Positions 35,138-43,064 of a DNA stretch of 43,858 nucleotides are shown piece by piece (position 1 is the first letter of the stretch; each line of letters begins with the position of its first letter). The notes beneath the pieces were generated by a model. It made no database searches. It was not told where the DNA came from and saw nothing but the letters and a program-made list of their open reading frames with translations. The stretch comes from Marinosulfonomonas sp. (GTDB taxonomy: Bacteria; Pseudomonadota; Alphaproteobacteria; Rhodobacterales; Rhodobacteraceae): assembly GCA_026984915.1 (NCBI GenBank), contig JALSRG010000105.1, forward strand, positions 1-43,858, read 5' to 3'. Position numbers and translations under genes: made by a program.

Positions 35138-36475
35138 TCAGATTTCCGTGCTGCCAGACCTCCCCGGGATCCAGTCAGTTCCGGCAAGTGGTACCTGCGC
35201 CATGGCTGCGGCTTCTATGGTCAGTGCGACCAGATCCTCGGGCTCCAGATTGTGCAGATGGCTTTTGCCACAGGCGCGGGCGATGGTCTGGGCTTCGAGC
35301 GTCATGACCTTCAGATAATTCGCCAGACGGCGCCCGGCGAGCACGGGGTCGAGCCGTTTGGCCAATTCCGGATCCTGGGTAGAGATTCCCGCCGGATCGC
35401 GCCCCTCATGCCAGTCGTCATAAGCCCCGGCTGTTGTTCCCAGTTTCTGGTATTCTTCCTCGTAGATCGGATCATTATCCCCCAAGGCCACCATCGCCGC
35501 CGTACCGATCGACACCGCATCCGCGCCCAGCGCCAACGCCTTGGCCACATCGGCGCCGTTACGGATGCCGCCTGAAATGATCAACTGCACTTTCCGGTGC
35601 ATGCCCAATTCCTGCAGAGCCTTGACCGCCGGACGGATGCAGGCGAGCGTTGGCAGGCCGACATGTTCAATAAAGACTTCCTGAGTTGCTGCGGTGCCGC
35701 CCTGCATTCCGTCCAGCACAATGACATCCGCACCCGATTTTACCGCCAAAGCAGTGTCATAATAAGGGCGGGTACCGCCGATTTTCAGATAGATCGGTTT
35801 TTCCCAGTTGGTGATCTCGCGCAGCTCATTGATCTTGATTTCAAGATCATCCGGCCCGGTCCAGTCCGGGTGGCGACAGGCCGATCGCTGATCTATTCCC
35901 TTGGGAAGGTCACGCATTTCCGCAACCCGGTCCGAGATTTTCTGCCCCAGCAACATGCCGCCGCCGCCGGGTTTGGCGCCTTGCCCGACAACTACCTCAA
36001 TGGCGTCTGCCTTGCGCAGATCGTCGGGATTCATCCCATAGCGAGACGGCAGATACTGATAGATCAGCGTTTTTGACTGCCCCCGCTCTTCCGGTGTCAT
36101 GCCGCCATCGCCCGTGGTGGTTGATGTGCCCGCCAATGTCGCGCCACGCCCGAGGGCCTCTTTTGCCTGTGCGGAAAGAGAGCCGAAACTCATGCCGGCG
36201 ATTGTGATGGGAATATCCAGTTTGATCGGCTTGCTGGCGAACCGCGTTCCGAGAACAACGCTGGTATCGCAGCGTTCCCGGTAACCTTCCAGCGGGTAAC
36301 GCGAAATCGAGGCGCCGAGAAACAGCAGGTCGTCAAAATGCGGCAGGCGCCGCTTTGATCCGCCACCGCGAATATCATAGATGCCGGTTGTCGCGGCCCG
36401 CCGGATTTCTGACAAGGTGTAATCGTCGAAGATCGCCGATTTTCGGGGGGTGGTTGTTGGGGTGTGTGCTGCCAT
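35138..36475 (-). CDS. mgsC: N-methylglutamate synthase FMN subunit MgsC (no Fe-S cysteines)
   Basis: A 445-aa FMN barrel subunit that joins the glutaminase and GXGXG subunits to convert gamma-glutamylmethylamide plus glutamate to N-methylglutamate. FMN-barrel motifs are IAGMSFGSLSAQAKEALGRG, GQGAKPGGGGMLLGQK, GIDQRSACRHPDW and ISGGIRNGADVAKALALGAD. At the site of the glutamate-synthase Fe-S cluster the sequence is GAYDDWHEGRDPAGISTQDP. Tyr352, Trp355 and Asp360 replace the three cysteines of paralogue 1, so no cluster is expected. It follows mgsB by 10 bp and precedes gmaS by 25 bp. The start at 36475 has an AAGGT site. Confidence 0.88.
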   Translation of the reverse strand: MAAHTPTTTPRKSAIFDDYTLSEIRRAATTGIYDIRGGGSKRRLPHFDDLLFLGASISRYPLEGYRERCDTSVVLGTRFASKPIKLDIPITIAGMSFGSLSAQAKEALGRGATLAGTSTTTGDGGMTPEERGQSKTLIYQYLPSRYGMNPDDLRKADAIEVVVGQGAKPGGGGMLLGQKISDRVAEMRDLPKGIDQRSACRHPDWTGPDDLEIKINELREITNWEKPIYLKIGGTRPYYDTALAVKSGADVIVLDGMQGGTAATQEVFIEHVGLPTLACIRPAVKALQELGMHRKVQLIISGGIRNGADVAKALALGADAVSIGTAAMVALGDNDPIYEEEYQKLGTTAGAYDDWHEGRDPAGISTQDPELAKRLDPVLAGRRLANYLKVMTLEAQTIARACGKSHLHNLEPEDLVALTIEAAAMAQVPLAGTDWIPGRSGSTEI

Positions 36476-36485
36476 TTTCTTACCT

Positions 36486-37169
36486 TCAGTAGGCACCGAC
36501 ATTATCGATGTCAAAATTGTAAAGCTTTCGCGCAGAACCGTACCGGCGAAATTCTGAGGGGGCGGCCTCTATTCCGGCGGCTTGCAAAAGCTCGGCGAGC
36601 TTGGCCAGATGCTCTGGGCGCATTTCTTTCTCTATGCAATCCGCGCCCAGGCTTTCGACCTTGCCGCGCACAAAAAGAACCGCCTCATAGATAGAATCGC
36701 CCAGCGCGTCCCCGGCGTCTCCACAGACCACCAGATGCCCGCTCTGGGCCATGAACGCCGACATGTGCCCGACCGAGCCGCCGACAACAATGTCAACGCC
36801 CTTCATCGAAATACCACATCGCGAAGAGGCATCGCCCTCGATGACCAGCAATCCGCCGTGGGCAGTGGCGCCAGCACTTTCCGAGGCATTGCCGGTGACA
36901 TGTACCCTGCCTGACATCATGTTTTCGCCAACACCGACACCGGCGTGTCCTTCTATTGTCACGTTGGCCTGCTGGTTCATGCCGGCACAATAGAAACCGA
37001 CATGTCCTTTGATCACGACGTCAATCGGTGCGGTGAGACCGCAGGCAATGGAATGCTGACCTTGCGGAGAGCGGACAACCCAGTTCCTGTCATTGGTGCT
37101 GTCATCCAGGGCCATCAGCGCCTTGTTCACTCCGCGCACGCCAATTTCTCTAACGTCGAGTTCCGGCAT
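36486..37169 (-). CDS. mgsB: N-methylglutamate synthase GXGXG subunit MgsB
   Basis: A 227-aa beta-helix subunit matching the C-terminal domain of glutamate synthase. The repeats include GHVGFYCAGMNQQANVTIEG, GVGVGENMMSGRVHVTGNAS and GDASSRCGISMKGVDIVVGG. It lacks the 60-aa N-terminal arm of paralogue 1. Start at 37169, 2 bp after the mgsA stop; the longer frame upstream is a shadow of mgsA. Confidence 0.9.
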   Translation of the reverse strand: MPELDVREIGVRGVNKALMALDDSTNDRNWVVRSPQGQHSIACGLTAPIDVVIKGHVGFYCAGMNQQANVTIEGHAGVGVGENMMSGRVHVTGNASESAGATAHGGLLVIEGDASSRCGISMKGVDIVVGGSVGHMSAFMAQSGHLVVCGDAGDALGDSIYEAVLFVRGKVESLGADCIEKEMRPEHLAKLAELLQAAGIEAAPSEFRRYGSARKLYNFDIDNVGAY

Positions 37170-37171
37170 TG

Positions 37172-38074
37172 TCAGGCGCCCCCTCCCCATACAAAAATTT
37201 CTCCGGGTCCCGGCTCCCATATCCGGGCACTGTCGGCGCCGGGCAGGTTTGCTATGGCGCGGTATTCGGTAGCCATGGCGACCCAGTCGTCGGTTTCCGC
37301 CATCACCGCATGTTTGCATGCAATGGGATCGCGCACGACGGCAAAGCCGTCATTGGTGCCGATGCAAAACGTGTAAAAGCCGTCCAGTTCCTCGATCCCC
37401 GCGGCAACAGCCTGACGCAGGTTCGCGCCTTCGCGCAGTTTCCACGTGAGAAACCCTGCGGCAACCTCGGTATCATTCTCGGTCTGGAAAACCATCCCCT
37501 TGCGTTCCAGTTCGCGGCGCAAACGGTTGTGGTTGGACAGCGAGCCGTTGTGAACCAGACACAGATCCAGCCCGGTTGCAAAGGGGTGTGAGCCTTCGGT
37601 CGTGACGGCGCTCTCGGTAGCCATCCGCGTGTGCCCGATAGCGTGGCTGCCTGCCGCATGTCTCAGATCGAAACGCTCCACAACATCCTTTGGCAGCCCT
37701 GTCTGCTTGAATATCTCGATGGATTTCCCGGATCCGACGATGCGAATGTCCGGCCGGTTTTCAGCCAGCCAGTCATGCACAAGATCGGCATCGGCATCGG
37801 TGATCAGAACCGCGTGGTCTGAAATGACCTGCACCTGGACATCGCAATTCAGGGCTTTCTCCAGATCGGCGTCAAGGGCCTTCCATTCTTCATCCGGGCT
37901 GTTGCTGGCTAGGGTGAATTTTGTCCGGCCACCTTCCACGGGATTGCGGTAGATCGCGAAACCTGCGCTGTCCGGACCACGATCTGACATTTCCGTTAGC
38001 ATCGGCGCGAACAATTCCCCAAGTCTGGGTTGCAGATCCGGGTTCTTCAGATAAAGGCCGACAATTCCACACAT
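37172..38074 (-). CDS. mgsA: N-methylglutamate synthase amidotransferase subunit MgsA
   Basis: A 300-aa class-II amidotransferase subunit. Nucleophile Cys2 follows the initiator (MCGIVGLYLKNPDLQ), with MSDRGPDSAGFAIY, HAIGHTRMATESAV and LCLVHNGSLSNHNRL. It should release the amine or ammonia from a gamma-glutamyl amide. First gene of mgsABC-gmaS; the 95-bp region to the XRE-cupin gene upstream holds a perfect 8-bp inverted repeat that may be an operator. Confidence 0.9.
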   Translation of the reverse strand: MCGIVGLYLKNPDLQPRLGELFAPMLTEMSDRGPDSAGFAIYRNPVEGGRTKFTLASNSPDEEWKALDADLEKALNCDVQVQVISDHAVLITDADADLVHDWLAENRPDIRIVGSGKSIEIFKQTGLPKDVVERFDLRHAAGSHAIGHTRMATESAVTTEGSHPFATGLDLCLVHNGSLSNHNRLRRELERKGMVFQTENDTEVAAGFLTWKLREGANLRQAVAAGIEELDGFYTFCIGTNDGFAVVRDPIACKHAVMAETDDWVAMATEYRAIANLPGADSARIWEPGPGEIFVWGGGA

Positions 38075-38090
38075 AGGGACCCTTTCTTCA

Positions 38091-38130
38091 TGTCAGTGAG
38101 TGGAGTTCAGGCAAATTATGTCCACTGACA
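38091..38130. promoter_or_regulatory. inverted repeat upstream of mgsA (operator candidate)
   Basis: TGTCAGTG (38091-38098) and CACTGACA (38123-38130) are perfect reverse complements with a 24-bp spacer and arm centres 32 bp apart, 17 bp upstream of the mgsA start. The right arm continues into GACAGTAA, which recurs upstream of amt at 40952-40959. The XRE-cupin regulator just upstream is the natural candidate to bind it. Confidence 0.5.
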
Positions 38131-38169
38131 GTAAAAAAACATGAATGAGGGGAAACATCAAGCCCTGAA

Positions 38170-38832
38170 TCAGCCGGGTTTTGTCTCACGGCTGTAACTG
38201 ATAACCGACAGGAACCGGATCGGCAGTTCGGGCATGTTCTCCGGACCGTGTGGCGCGTTGGCATCAAAAAACAGCGAGTCACCGGGGCGCATGTCGTATG
38301 TTTTTTCGCCGTGACGATAAATCATGTGACCTTCAAGCATATAGATGAATTCCAGCCCGTCATGCTGAAAAACCGGAAATACATCGGATGTATCCTGCAA
38401 TACGATCAGATAAGGCTCGACCGTCAGGTTGCCCTGTGGAGCATGGCCCAGCAACAGATACTGATGCCCGGCTCTGGTGCCACGACGTTCGATTTCCAAT
38501 CCGTCGCCGGCTTTTACAAAAGTTGCAGCGCGGTCTGTCTCGAACCCGGCAAAAAGCGCTGTTACAGGCACATGCAAAGCCCGTGCCAATGATTGCAGTG
38601 ATGAAAGGGAAGGCGATGTCGAGCCGTTTTCGATCTTTGACAGCATACCGCCGGACATGCCTGCGGATTTCGCCAGCCGAGAGATGGTCATGCCGAGTTG
38701 CTCACGCAGGTTTCGGACTTCGCGACCGATCGAAACTTCCAACCGATTGTTGCCGGCCTTCCCCGATCCATGCGGATCCTGAACGAGGACTGCACGGTCG
38801 GGCTTTGAATTATTATCAGAATTCTTGGCCAT
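38170..38832 (-). CDS. XRE-family regulator with cupin domain
   Basis: A 220-aa regulator with an XRE HTH at about residues 38-92 (LREQLGMTISRLAKSAGMSG, then MLSKIENGSTSPSLSSLQSL) and a C-terminal cupin_2 barrel (about 145-215; VFQHDGLEFIYMLEGHMIYR, RPGDSLFFDANAPHGPEN). This PuuR-like architecture commonly controls polyamine, betaine or amine catabolism, with the cupin sensing the small ligand. It lies directly upstream of mgsABC-gmaS on the same strand and probably controls that operon. Confidence 0.9.
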   Translation of the reverse strand: MAKNSDNNSKPDRAVLVQDPHGSGKAGNNRLEVSIGREVRNLREQLGMTISRLAKSAGMSGGMLSKIENGSTSPSLSSLQSLARALHVPVTALFAGFETDRAATFVKAGDGLEIERRGTRAGHQYLLLGHAPQGNLTVEPYLIVLQDTSDVFPVFQHDGLEFIYMLEGHMIYRHGEKTYDMRPGDSLFFDANAPHGPENMPELPIRFLSVISYSRETKPG

Positions 38833-39034
38833 TTTTCAACTTATTCACCCTGGGTCTGGCCTGTAGGTCATCCAAAAGGCCACGGCGTTCTTTTCGGCCG
38901 GATACCTGCACCATGCGCTGGCGCAGCGCAAGCAGAAACGATGTTGCTTCTATGTCAGTGACGCGCAATCAATTGAACTGTCCATGGCTTGTCCACCGCA
39001 AACCGGGGTGATTGCCAACCAAGCCGCCAAAGGC

Positions 39035-39061
39035 CTGGGCCAGCGTTTTGAGCCGGCCCAG
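39035..39061 (-). terminator. possible terminator stem-loop after the small membrane protein
   Basis: CTGGGCC (39035-39041) and GGCCCAG (39055-39061) are reverse complements with a 13-nt loop, 24 bp downstream of the small-protein stop on the minus strand. A short CCTTT follows in the transcript direction. It could end the amt transcript; the stem is short, so confidence is low. Confidence 0.35.
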
Positions 39062-39085
39062 ACAAATGTGTTTGCCGTCTTGCGA

Positions 39086-39307
39086 TCAGTATCGCTCGAT
39101 CGAGGCTTTTGCCAGATCGCCGGTTTCGTCGGCATCAAGCTCGTGCTGTAGTTCGGTTGCTTCTTCGCGCAACTGAATCCAGTGCCAGCCTATCCAGAAA
39201 ACCAGCCCCGCGATAAAGAGCAGAAATTCCGTACCCTGAAACGGGTAGATGGCGGAAACATCGGCCAGATCGACGGCCCAGTCGGTCATTCCATTGGTAG
39301 ACATCAT
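39086..39307 (-). CDS. small single-pass membrane protein next to amt
   Basis: A 73-aa protein with one predicted membrane helix at about residues 26-44 (GTEFLLFIAGLVFWIGWHWI) and a charged cytosolic tail rich in Glu and Asp. Start at 39307 or the adjacent ATG 39304 after GGAG. It lies 15 bp downstream of the amt stop and is probably co-transcribed. I do not recognise a family; an accessory role to the transporter is inference from position. Confidence 0.7.
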   Translation of the reverse strand: MMSTNGMTDWAVDLADVSAIYPFQGTEFLLFIAGLVFWIGWHWIQLREEATELQHELDADETGDLAKASIERY

Positions 39308-39322
39308 AGTTCTCCGATTCTG

Positions 39323-40690
39323 TTAGACTGCGTTGACAAGGGCTTTTTCAGCCGCCACGACATCTTCGATCGCCGCCTGATATGCCTGATTGGTTTCGAA
39401 ATCGAGGCCTTCAAGTTCAACCTTGGCCGGAACGCGAAGCATACCCATCCCGTTCAGGATTTTTGCCATGATCCAACCCGGAAGGAACCCAAGCAGGCCA
39501 AACATGATGATTGCACCGATAAACATGCCAAGCGGGTTGATCGCCGCATAGCCTTCATAGGGCGAAGAAGGCTGACCCCAGAGCATGAAGCCTGCAATCA
39601 GCAGCCCGATCACCCCGGCGTAGCCATGCACGGCGACCGCCCCGACCGCATCATCAATCTTGAACTTGCGCTCAACCCAATAGTGCAGCTTGTAAGCCGC
39701 CCAAGCGCCAAATGCTCCGATGAACATCGCCTGAATCGGGTGATACAGATCATTACCGGCAGAGGCCGTGATGATGCCGGCAAGACCGCCGGAAAAGGTC
39801 CAGAACACATCACCCTTTGACACCACATAGGCAACCATCAGACCGCCAGACAGGGACATCAGGAAGTTGAAGGTGATTGCGGACAATGTGGTTGGCGCCA
39901 GATAGATGTTTGTCGCCGTCCATGTCGTGCCAGTGATCTGGCCCCCGATACCTTCGGGCGATATCAGCGGAATGTTGCAAGCGGCATAGAAACCCCAGAA
40001 GCCGGTGTAGATCAGGAAAAGCCCGAGCGTCACCAGCCAGGGATTGTGCGGCGGAATATCGCGTGGCGTTCCATCCGCCCGGAATTTGCCGAGCCTTGGC
40101 CCCAGCACGATCAGCACCCCTAAAGCAAAACCACCGGCGATCGCATGGATGACGCCGGATGCATATGCATCATGATAGCCCAGGTATTTGACCATCCAGC
40201 CATCCCAGTGCCAGCCCCAGGCTGCATCGATGATCCAGGCAACCGAGCCGATCAGAACCGCCAGAAGCCAGAAAGCGCCAGAACGAATGCGCTCCATCAC
40301 CGCACCAGAGACAATAGAAGCCGCCGTCCAGGAAAACAGCAGGAACGCCGCCCAGAAAACACCATTTATATGATCTGCAAGGTTGGTTCCCATGAGGGGA
40401 TCCCACGGCCGCGCGCCACTTGCGGCTGCAAAATCAAGCCCCTTGCCTTCGAAAATATATGGCCCGTTTGGAAAGGCAAAATATATCCACCAGCCAAAGA
40501 AAAAGAACGTCACCGTAACCAGCGGAATGACCATGATGTTTTTCATCAGCGTGTGCAAATGATTGCGCCGTCGGCTTGCGGCCACTTCATACACGCAAAA
40601 GCCTACATGTATAAGGAACATGAAAACGACAGTGACCCAATAATAAAACTCGGTAAAAATTGTCGTGAGGGCGTCCAGATTGTTATCCAT
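39323..40690 (-). CDS. amt: Amt-family ammonium (or methylammonium) transporter
   Basis: A 455-aa polytopic channel of the Amt/MEP/Rh family. The twin pore histidines are visible as His182 (ASGVIHAIAGGFALG) and His355 (AVAVHGYAGVIG), with family regions GAVMERIRSGAFWLL and FSGGLAGIITASAGNDL. It is quite divergent from AmtB-like proteins, for example FWGFYAACN in place of FGFNPGS. Start at 40690 has a strong AAGGAGG. The 541-bp region upstream probably holds its promoter, and amt lies between the mgs-gmaS genes and urease, so it may import methylammonium as well as ammonium. No adjacent glnK gene is present. Confidence 0.88.
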   Translation of the reverse strand: MDNNLDALTTIFTEFYYWVTVVFMFLIHVGFCVYEVAASRRRNHLHTLMKNIMVIPLVTVTFFFFGWWIYFAFPNGPYIFEGKGLDFAAASGARPWDPLMGTNLADHINGVFWAAFLLFSWTAASIVSGAVMERIRSGAFWLLAVLIGSVAWIIDAAWGWHWDGWMVKYLGYHDAYASGVIHAIAGGFALGVLIVLGPRLGKFRADGTPRDIPPHNPWLVTLGLFLIYTGFWGFYAACNIPLISPEGIGGQITGTTWTATNIYLAPTTLSAITFNFLMSLSGGLMVAYVVSKGDVFWTFSGGLAGIITASAGNDLYHPIQAMFIGAFGAWAAYKLHYWVERKFKIDDAVGAVAVHGYAGVIGLLIAGFMLWGQPSSPYEGYAAINPLGMFIGAIIMFGLLGFLPGWIMAKILNGMGMLRVPAKVELEGLDFETNQAYQAAIEDVVAAEKALVNAV

Positions 40691-41231
40691 TTTTTTCCTC
40701 CTTGTTGGGGGGCAGGCAACAACAGTCTTAGATTTCCAATTAGGAGCCGAAGAGTGATTCCTATTCCTGTCCCTGTCCATCTGGTCCGAGGCGGCAATTG
40801 TTGAGCCTTTGCCTCGCTCATTCGTGGCTCGGCTGTTTTCTGTTCTGATACTCGGACCACTCAGCATTCAGATTGCCCGGCAAATGATCAAACTGCGACA
40901 ATCTGGCATAATCTTGGTACAATTTTAATTTTAGTGCAACTATTTTTCACGACAGTAAAGTTACTGCCGCGATGGTAAGCAGACAAAAGACAGGTTTTCA
41001 TATTTCTTGATCACCGGAGCATCCGCCGGCCATTAATGAAATTGTCCGGCTCTCCAAACCGCTGAACGGTATATTCCCTGCGTCGGTGTATCGGTGAACT
41101 TCCGGTGTTTTTGCTGCACCCGGTTCCGGGATTTGGCCGCGCACAGCTAGTAAGGCCGCCCTGCCGGCAAGCCTTATCATAGTGGGTCATTGCACGCTCA
41201 ACGAGCGGTTCCCGGAAAAGGTGAAAACAGC
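40691..41231. other. 541-bp region upstream of amt, no gene
   Basis: No convincing coding sequence lies here. It separates the ureG stop from the amt start, both on the minus strand. The central 40905-40970 part is AT-rich and contains the CAGTAA-AG-TTACTG palindrome, so an amt promoter is likely there. A weak GG-N10-GC match to a sigma-54 site at 40864-40877 is too degenerate to call. Confidence 0.5.
40954..40967. promoter_or_regulatory. CAGTAA-AG-TTACTG palindrome upstream of amt
   Basis: A perfect 6-bp-arm palindrome with a 2-bp centre lies 264 bp upstream of the amt start. Together with its left flank it contains GACAGTAA (40952-40959), an 8-mer also present in the mgsA upstream inverted repeat (38127-38134). 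The shared motif suggests a common regulator, perhaps the XRE-cupin protein. Confidence 0.4.
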
Positions 41232-41849
41232 TTACGCTGGAATGTCGAGGCCGCCGATATCGGCAACCAGCCGAATGATTTCCGCAACACCTTGTCGGTC
41301 CCGCAAGCAGGCGAATACGAACGGGCGCGCACCCCGCATGCGTTTTGCATCCCGCTCCATCACCGCCAGCGACGCGCCGACATGCGGCGCCAGATCGGTC
41401 TTGTTGATCACCAGAATATCCGATTTGGTGATGGCAGGCCCCCCTTTACGGGGGATTTCCTCGCCGCCGGCTACGTCGATGACATAGAGCGTGATATCGG
41501 CCAATTCGGGGCTGAAGGTGGCTGACAGATTATCCCCGCCACTTTCGATCAGCACGATTTCCACACCGGGGTGGCGGGCCTGCATTTGGGCAATGGCGGC
41601 CAGATTGATCGAGGCATCCTCGCGAATTGCCGTATGCGGGCAGCCGCCGGTTTCAACGCCGATGATCCGGTCCTGTGGCAGCGCCTGCATCCGCATCAGG
41701 GCTTCGGCGTCTTCCTGCGTGTAGATGTCATTGGTAATCACCCCGATGGAATGGCTGTCGCGCAGGGCCTCGCACAGGGCGGCGGTCAGGGTGGTTTTAC
41801 CAGCCCCGACGGGGCCGCCGATGCCGATACGAAGGGGGCCGTTGTTCAT
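41232..41849 (-). CDS. ureG: urease accessory GTPase UreG
   Basis: A 205-aa SIMIBI-class GTPase that drives nickel insertion into urease with UreF, UreH/D and UreE. The P-loop is [10 protein letters not shown] (about 11-20). Further family motifs are [17 protein letters not shown], the metal-binding CPH in [17 protein letters not shown] and [15 protein letters not shown]. The ATG at 41849 overlaps the ureF stop by 4 bp (ATGA). Last gene of the urease cluster in this window. Confidence 0.95.
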   Translation of the reverse strand: MNNGPLRIGIGGPVGAGKTTLTAALCEALRDSHSIGVITNDIYTQEDAEALMRMQALPQDRIIGVETGGCPHTAIREDASINLAAIAQMQARHPGVEIVLIESGGDNLSATFSPELADITLYVIDVAGGEEIPRKGGPAITKSDILVINKTDLAPHVGASLAVMERDAKRMRGARPFVFACLRDRQGVAEIIRLVADIGGLDIPA

Positions 41850-42490
41850 GTGCGGAAAATCCTCGAATATTGGGTTTCGTGTTTCATGCTGGCGATGTCG
41901 GCCAGAAAGGCGGTGCCGGACAGATCGTCCAGACTGCCCGCCAGCGCCTGTTCGGTGATGTCGGAAATCAGCGGCGCCAGCGCGCGGATCAGGCGCTGGC
42001 CTTCGGTTTGGCCAATCGGCAACAGCCGTTGCGCAGCGGCCACCAGATTGGCAACGAAGGCCTGCAGATACAGGCGCGTGGTCAGGGCCGGCGGTATCCC
42101 CGCGAGCGCGGCGGCACGGCCCAGCGCAACCGGATAGGTCAGGCCGGCAATGTCGCCCCCCCAGACCTCCGCCGTGACCTCGCAAAAGGCAGCCCCCTGC
42201 AAATCGGTTTCCTGCAAGCGTTCCCGTGACGGGGCAAAGGCGCGACAGAGGGCATCAACCGCGCCAACCTCCTGCGCGTCGGCCCGCCAGGCGGCGATCA
42301 GGAACCGCGCATCCGACAGCCCCGCGCCGTAGCGCAGCACATCGGCCAGCCAGTCTTGCAGGCTGTCCGCATCCGTCACCGCGCCGGTTTCCACCAGCGA
42401 TTCCAGCCCGTGCGAATAGGCAAACCCCCCGACCGGATAGGCGGGCGAGAGCCATTGGCTCAGGGTCAGGATCTGGTCGTCAGTGGGCAT
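41846..42490 (-). CDS. ureF: urease accessory protein UreF
   Basis: A 214-aa all-helical UreF, which holds UreG and the apo-urease/UreH complex together. Family motifs are [20 protein letters not shown] near the start and the helix pattern [14 protein letters not shown]. The start at 42490 was chosen from family length; 20 more in-frame codons upstream overlap ureE. It overlaps the ureE end by 11 bp and ureG by 4 bp. Confidence 0.92.
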   Translation of the reverse strand: MPTDDQILTLSQWLSPAYPVGGFAYSHGLESLVETGAVTDADSLQDWLADVLRYGAGLSDARFLIAAWRADAQEVGAVDALCRAFAPSRERLQETDLQGAAFCEVTAEVWGGDIAGLTYPVALGRAAALAGIPPALTTRLYLQAFVANLVAAAQRLLPIGQTEGQRLIRALAPLISDITEQALAGSLDDLSGTAFLADIASMKHETQYSRIFRT

Positions 42491-42929
42491 GGCCATGGGT
42501 GCGCCCGTGGCCATAGGCACCGCCTTCGGGGGTGAAGGGTTCGCGCACATCCCGCAGGCTGGCCCCCAGTTTTTCCAGCATGTCGCGGATCACCTTGTCC
42601 TGCTGGATCAGCAGGCGGGCCGGTTCGATCTGGCAGGGGGTATGGCGGTTGCCGATGTGCCAGGCCAGACGGGTCAGATCATCGCCAGTGATTTCCAGCA
42701 GGTCTTCTTCGGCGGCGACCACCTCGATCAGCCGGCCATCGGTCAACTCGAACGCATCGCCGTGGTTCAGGGATGTGGTTTGCGGCAGGTCCACAAGGAA
42801 GCGTTCGCCAGCGGCCGTGGTCAGAACCTTGCGACGCAGGAAGCGGTCGTCATAGGTGAGGGTGACGCGGTCGGTGGCGGTGGACCAGTGATTGGCGCGC
42901 TGGAGGGTGTGAGAGATTGGCAGGCTCAT
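42480..42929 (-). CDS. ureE: urease accessory nickel chaperone UreE
   Basis: A 149-aa UreE nickel metallochaperone. The N-terminal peptide-binding-like domain (RVTLTYDDRFLRRKVLTTAA) precedes the C-terminal domain with TRLAWHIGNRHTPCQI, and the tail [10 protein letters not shown] is His-rich, as in nickel-storing UreE. It is separated from ureC by a 135-bp region that contains a long imperfect hairpin. Confidence 0.93.
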   Translation of the reverse strand: MSLPISHTLQRANHWSTATDRVTLTYDDRFLRRKVLTTAAGERFLVDLPQTTSLNHGDAFELTDGRLIEVVAAEEDLLEITGDDLTRLAWHIGNRHTPCQIEPARLLIQQDKVIRDMLEKLGASLRDVREPFTPEGGAYGHGRTHGHAH

Positions 42930-42951
42930 CTTGCGTCTCCGTCAAAGCAGA

Positions 42952-43014
42952 GGGCAGCGACCGGCCGCGGGTGGGTGAGAAGCACCCGCCCGTGGGGGCG
43001 GTCGGGCGCTGCCC
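42952..43014. repeat. large imperfect inverted repeat between ureC and ureE
   Basis: Nested complementary arms are GGGCAGCG (42952-42959) with CGCTGCCC (43007-43014), ACCG (42960-42963) with CGGT (42999-43002), and GCGGGTG (42967-42973) with CACCCGC (42983-42989). This could form a long GC-rich hairpin of the intergenic-repeat kind, or an attenuator or processing site between ureC and ureEFG. Confidence 0.5.
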
Positions 43015-43064
43015 GGTGGTACCGGGCGGGGTGGGCGCTGAAATTACTTATGGCCATACCCCCC

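Noticed and set aside
40864-40877. GG-N10-GC pair on the minus strand upstream of amt, as a sigma-54 promoter
   Set aside because: Only the two dinucleotides and a CA fit; several consensus positions are wrong. A match this weak is expected by chance in 541 bp.
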